A stretch of 64,000 bases of DNA, from the NCBI GenBank assembly GCA_030544235.1, contig CM060462.1, positions 5,531,501 to 5,595,500 on the forward strand. The letters run 5' to 3'. The stretch comes from Lepturacanthus savala. Its lineage: Eukaryota > Chordata > Actinopteri > Scombriformes > Trichiuridae. Under the pieces are notes generated by a model. That model worked only from the letters and a program-made list of their open reading frames with translations. It had not been told where the DNA came from and searched no databases. Within the stretch, counting starts at the first letter, position 1. The number at the start of each line of letters is the position of its first letter. Shown here piece after piece: positions 60,596 to 64,000 of this stretch. The position numbers and the translations under genes are program-made.

Positions 60596-63500
60596 GTAAG
60601 ACGAGCTGGTGCTGCACCAGAAACTCAAACACAAAGGTCACATGCACTCACGCACATCTTCATGTGGAGGCTAAATCTGTCCTCTTTTAATATTAATAAT
60701 GGTGTCCTTTAAGACATCGGCCTGGGTTTGAATTTTGATTTATGAGGCCACAGCATTTGGATAATGTTCATTCAGGCTCAAATATTAACTCCTTGTGAGC
60801 TTTCAGTGGTATGTTTTGCAGCGCTTTTCACCTCAATTAAAATTCTGCTTCATGGTTTATGCAGGACTTTAATTCACATCACGAGCTGTCTCGTAAATGT
60901 AGGGCAAATTAAGAAAACAGTACTTGCTATAGTGAGTATTAAGAAATGTGCAGTTGAAGGTCACATGGGTCAGAAAGCTGTGAAATTACATACTATATGA
61001 ATGCATGAGACTTTAGCTAGTGGGTGGCCAGGGGTCACTCCTGGAATTTGATTGGCCTTGATAGTTTGACAATTGTTTGACTGAACATGGCTGTGAGTAT
61101 TGAGAATAGCAACCCTCCATATTAACATTATTTAACCAGGTTTATCAAAATCATATTGTAATGTGTTCTAAGGTTATTTCATTTATATAAGTTTATTAGT
61201 TCAATCTTGAAAATGGCCTAGTAGACTATGATCTAGTACCATTTTAATCTGGTTCATTACTTGTCCTGAGCCACCGCATTATATGATTTTCTACCCTCAT
61301 TTAGTACAGTACAGTAGAAATGCAGATAATTTGTTTTAAATTACTTTTTTTTTCTGGGGCAGGACCCCGAGACCTCCAGTCAGTTATATATGTTTCCAAT
61401 TTTTAAAAACTAATCAGGCACCCATGGTGAGGAGTACAGACCTTTCATATCCTTTGTTTTGAAGAAAGAAAATGTTCAATATCTGGAGTGCATATAAAAA
61501 ATGATATCCAATAAACAGCAATTAGCTAAAAGAAAAAGTCTAATAAAAAGGTGTGGGGTTATAAATCCAGCAAGAGGTCAAGTGGATTAATTGAGAATAA
61601 AGTATGAAGCTTTTTATTACATTTGTATGGCATCACTCTATTTTATTGTGATTTGTCTATTTAAAATAACAATTTAAACAAAAGGATGTAAGACACTGGT
61701 AATGTTAGTAATTACAGTTATGGAAGATATGGGTAGTGGAAGATTTGGGCCACACCAATCAAAAAAGACTGGACACACCACGGGTGATAACCCAGAGTGG
61801 GTATGTACTTAACTTGTGTTATGTTCCTAATCAGGGTCAGATAATGCGTAGTCCTCTCCTGGTCCCAGGGAGCCTATGACATATATAGGAGACAATGCTG
61901 CTTTACCGCCCTCACCAAATACCAATTAATTTGCCCAGTGACAGCGTATCATTTAGACTACACTGTTAAGTAATGAGAAATGGTGGCAAAGCGTTTAACA
62001 GCACATGACCTGCCTGTGGAAGTTTAATTACGCCGTGCCTGCTCAAGTCCATCTCCATGCCCTCTCTCTGGGGGTTCCAGAGAAATAATGAAAAGATGAC
62101 AGGCAATCTATCTCTACGTATGCCAAAACTAATCAACATTTTAGACAACATGGCCCCGGCTCTCTCTAGCGCCACGTTGCCTCAAATGTCCAAAATGTTC
62201 CCTCCTACGGTCCCTCCTTGGCAAGGCATAATTCAGATTCAGGAAGAGCCTTTGTGAGCTTATAGGGCTTGTTTCTAGCACACGCATCCAAGTAATAGCA
62301 CAGGTTTGTGTGACAGCTTGGACATTCTGCAATTCAAAGTCACTGAACAGCATGTACTCTCAGTCAAAATGTTATCTAAATTTCCTTCAGTGAACATAAG
62401 CATGAGCAGGAAAACTGGCTGGTTTACTTTCTGTAATGTTAAGCCTTGGATCCATAATTATTTTCTGCACTTATGCATTATAGGGACAATGCTTTTGACT
62501 CCATTATCTTGTGACTATTTCTGGCAGTGCCAGTCCTTTGGGGGTGTAAGGGTGTGGGGGTAGTGAGGTAAGCCTAGCCACTGGGAGTTTGTTACCAAAC
62601 ATGAGTTAGTCATTCATGAAATTAATTGGTGCAGGATCAGCACAGCGAGTATGTGGCACATGTGGCTGTCAGTATTAGCAAGCAGGAAGTCAAAAGCAAT
62701 GAGCTGTTTTTTTTTTATTATTATTATGTTCGGGAACATGGAAACCTCTTCTACACGAATTGCAGTGATGTATCTGTGAATATGTGAGCAAACGAGCAGA
62801 AGCTGTTCATTTGTTTAACCACTTAAGCCCCAGGCCTATTTTTCATTTTTTTGCTATAAATGATAATAAATAAGGAATATCTCAGCAACCACAAAGGTTA
62901 TTCTACTTAAACCTTGTATCAAAAGAAATCTACAACATGTGAGGTGACTACAGAAGTGTCAGCATCAATTTATGTTGCTGTTACAGAGCAAATATAGCTA
63001 GAATATTGGAGAAAAATCTAAAAATGTGTTTTACTACATATACAAATACTTAATTTAAAACTTTAAATGAGTCAAAACTGACCCAAATCAGGAAAAAATA
63101 GCTAAATTACTTGCAATGCAAAGTTCAATGATTATTAAGATAAGAGATCAAAGATGAATTATTTGTCCATAAAATCATAGACATCAGAGGATCATTAAAG
63201 AACATGAAGAATATATTCTCTCAGATGTTAAAAAGGAGATTTTAAAGGACCCAATTAAATAATCACACAAACAGCTCAAATCTAAATTAAATATCAAAAT
63301 AGTTGTTATTTGCAGCCTTACTACTGATATTATATTAAACTATTTTCTTATTGTATTTATGATGTGGATATTAACGATTAATATTGATGCTGTAACAGTA
63401 ACATTGTGTTTTACTATGGATAAAAATACTTGTAGCTTTTGGAATTTAACAGGTTAAGAGCTTCTTTTTTTTGTCAAACAGGCTGAGAATCAGTAGGCTG

Positions 63501-64000
63501 CAGTTTACATTACTGCAAATATCATGCGTATCAGCATCTCAGACTACCCCTGTACCATAGCTCCTTCATAGACAACCTGAATCATTTACACAATTATATA
63601 CTCAGCAGTCTGCTGCAGTTTATTAGCCGTTGGATTAGCTGGAGCCAGAGGGCCCAAAGTCTAAAGTGGACTCGACATCTCCTGGACGGGAGCGTGGGCT
63701 GAGCACACAGCAATCCACCGAGAGAGGGGAAATGTAATGTGACTGCAGTGCTAACGCCAAGGGACACATGGATTGCTGCCAATACCCGCTCTCTGGATGC
63801 TGCTCTGGGCTCGGAAGGAAAACACACCCGCACTCCCCTCCGCTTCCCTCTTTCTCTCCTTATAGTTCAGTATTGAAACACTTATCTGAACAGCATCTCC
63901 ACTGCCCTCTCAGTGCCCAGACTGAGCAGGTTATTGTGTTGTTATAGTTCATCCTTTGTTGCTCGCAGTAATTGATCTGTTGCCAGTGCAGACCGTGGCT
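60596..64000 (+). other. hcn4: start of hcn4 intron 6 (continues past the window)
   Basis: I searched this stretch for the expected exon 7, which should continue the phosphate-binding cassette (E-I-C-L-L-T), and did not see it. It contains AT-rich sequence and a possible dispersed element (62812-63460). The final 400 bp are less AT-rich and not recognised as repeat. Confidence 0.75.
62812..63460. repeat. possible dispersed element (CCACTTAAGCCC ... CAGGTTAAGAG)
   Basis: It is bounded by TTTAACCACTTAAGCCCC on the left and TTTAACAGGTTAAGAGC on the right, imperfect inverse complements. The interior includes GGAATATCTCAGCAACCACA and TACATATACAAATACTTAAT-type AT-rich sequence. I have the impression of having seen this as a fish repeat but cannot confirm it. 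Confidence 0.35.

Noticed and set aside
60596..64000. Expected hcn4 exon 7 (rest of the cAMP-binding cassette)
   Set aside because: I looked for an acceptor followed by the codons for the end of the cassette and found none. It must lie beyond the window.
1..64000. CRISPR arrays, rRNA, tRNA or operon-like organisation
   Set aside because: I saw no regularly spaced repeats with unique spacers, no recognisable RNA gene, and the gene structure is spliced and eukaryotic. A covariance-model scan would be needed to exclude small RNAs.

Overview
This is a vertebrate nuclear genome window, most likely from a teleost fish and probably a spiny-rayed one. The evidence is large GT-AG introns, AT-rich DNA with CpG-rich promoter patches, CA/GT and AT microsatellites, and short DNA-transposon remnants of types common in fish. 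No prokaryotic features are present, and most open reading frames outside the exons below look like chance.

Three genes can be read by joining exons. (1) The last two coding exons of neuroplastin (nptn, + strand, 934-1135), with the rest of that gene off the left edge. (2) A complete six-exon rec114 (- strand, 9135 down to 2669, 220 codons), a meiotic double-strand-break factor. (3) The first six coding exons of an HCN4-type pacemaker channel (hcn4 or its teleost paralogue, + strand, 13592-60595), covering the N-terminus, S1-S6, pore, C-linker and the first half of the cyclic-nucleotide-binding domain. The remaining exons lie beyond 64000. rec114 and hcn4 are divergent (head to head) across about 4.5 kb, and nptn and rec114 converge tail to tail. 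This order and orientation matches my recollection of NPTN-REC114-HCN4 on human 15q24, so synteny independently supports all three calls. All splice junctions keep frame, and the hcn4 exons from 2 to 6 (424, 162, 219, 147 and 241 bp) match the HCN family pattern.

Layout: 1-933 nptn intron; 934-1135 nptn end; 1136-2668 convergent 3' region with an AT microsatellite; 2669-9135 rec114; 9136-13591 divergent promoter interval holding old repeats; 13592-14271 hcn4 exon 1 in a CpG-rich block; then introns of 19.4, 10.4, 4.0, 10.9 and 0.36 kb separating exons 2-6, and the start of intron 6. The introns carry several mobile-element remnants: a Tc1-like fold-back nested in another element, two related TTAA-ended elements, a hAT BED-finger remnant and others.

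I found no undescribed multi-gene system. The points most worth checking are the altered residues right after the HCN pore signature, the tandem acceptor that would toggle the DDEP insert of neuroplastin, upstream ORFs before hcn4, and the nested and fold-back transposons.
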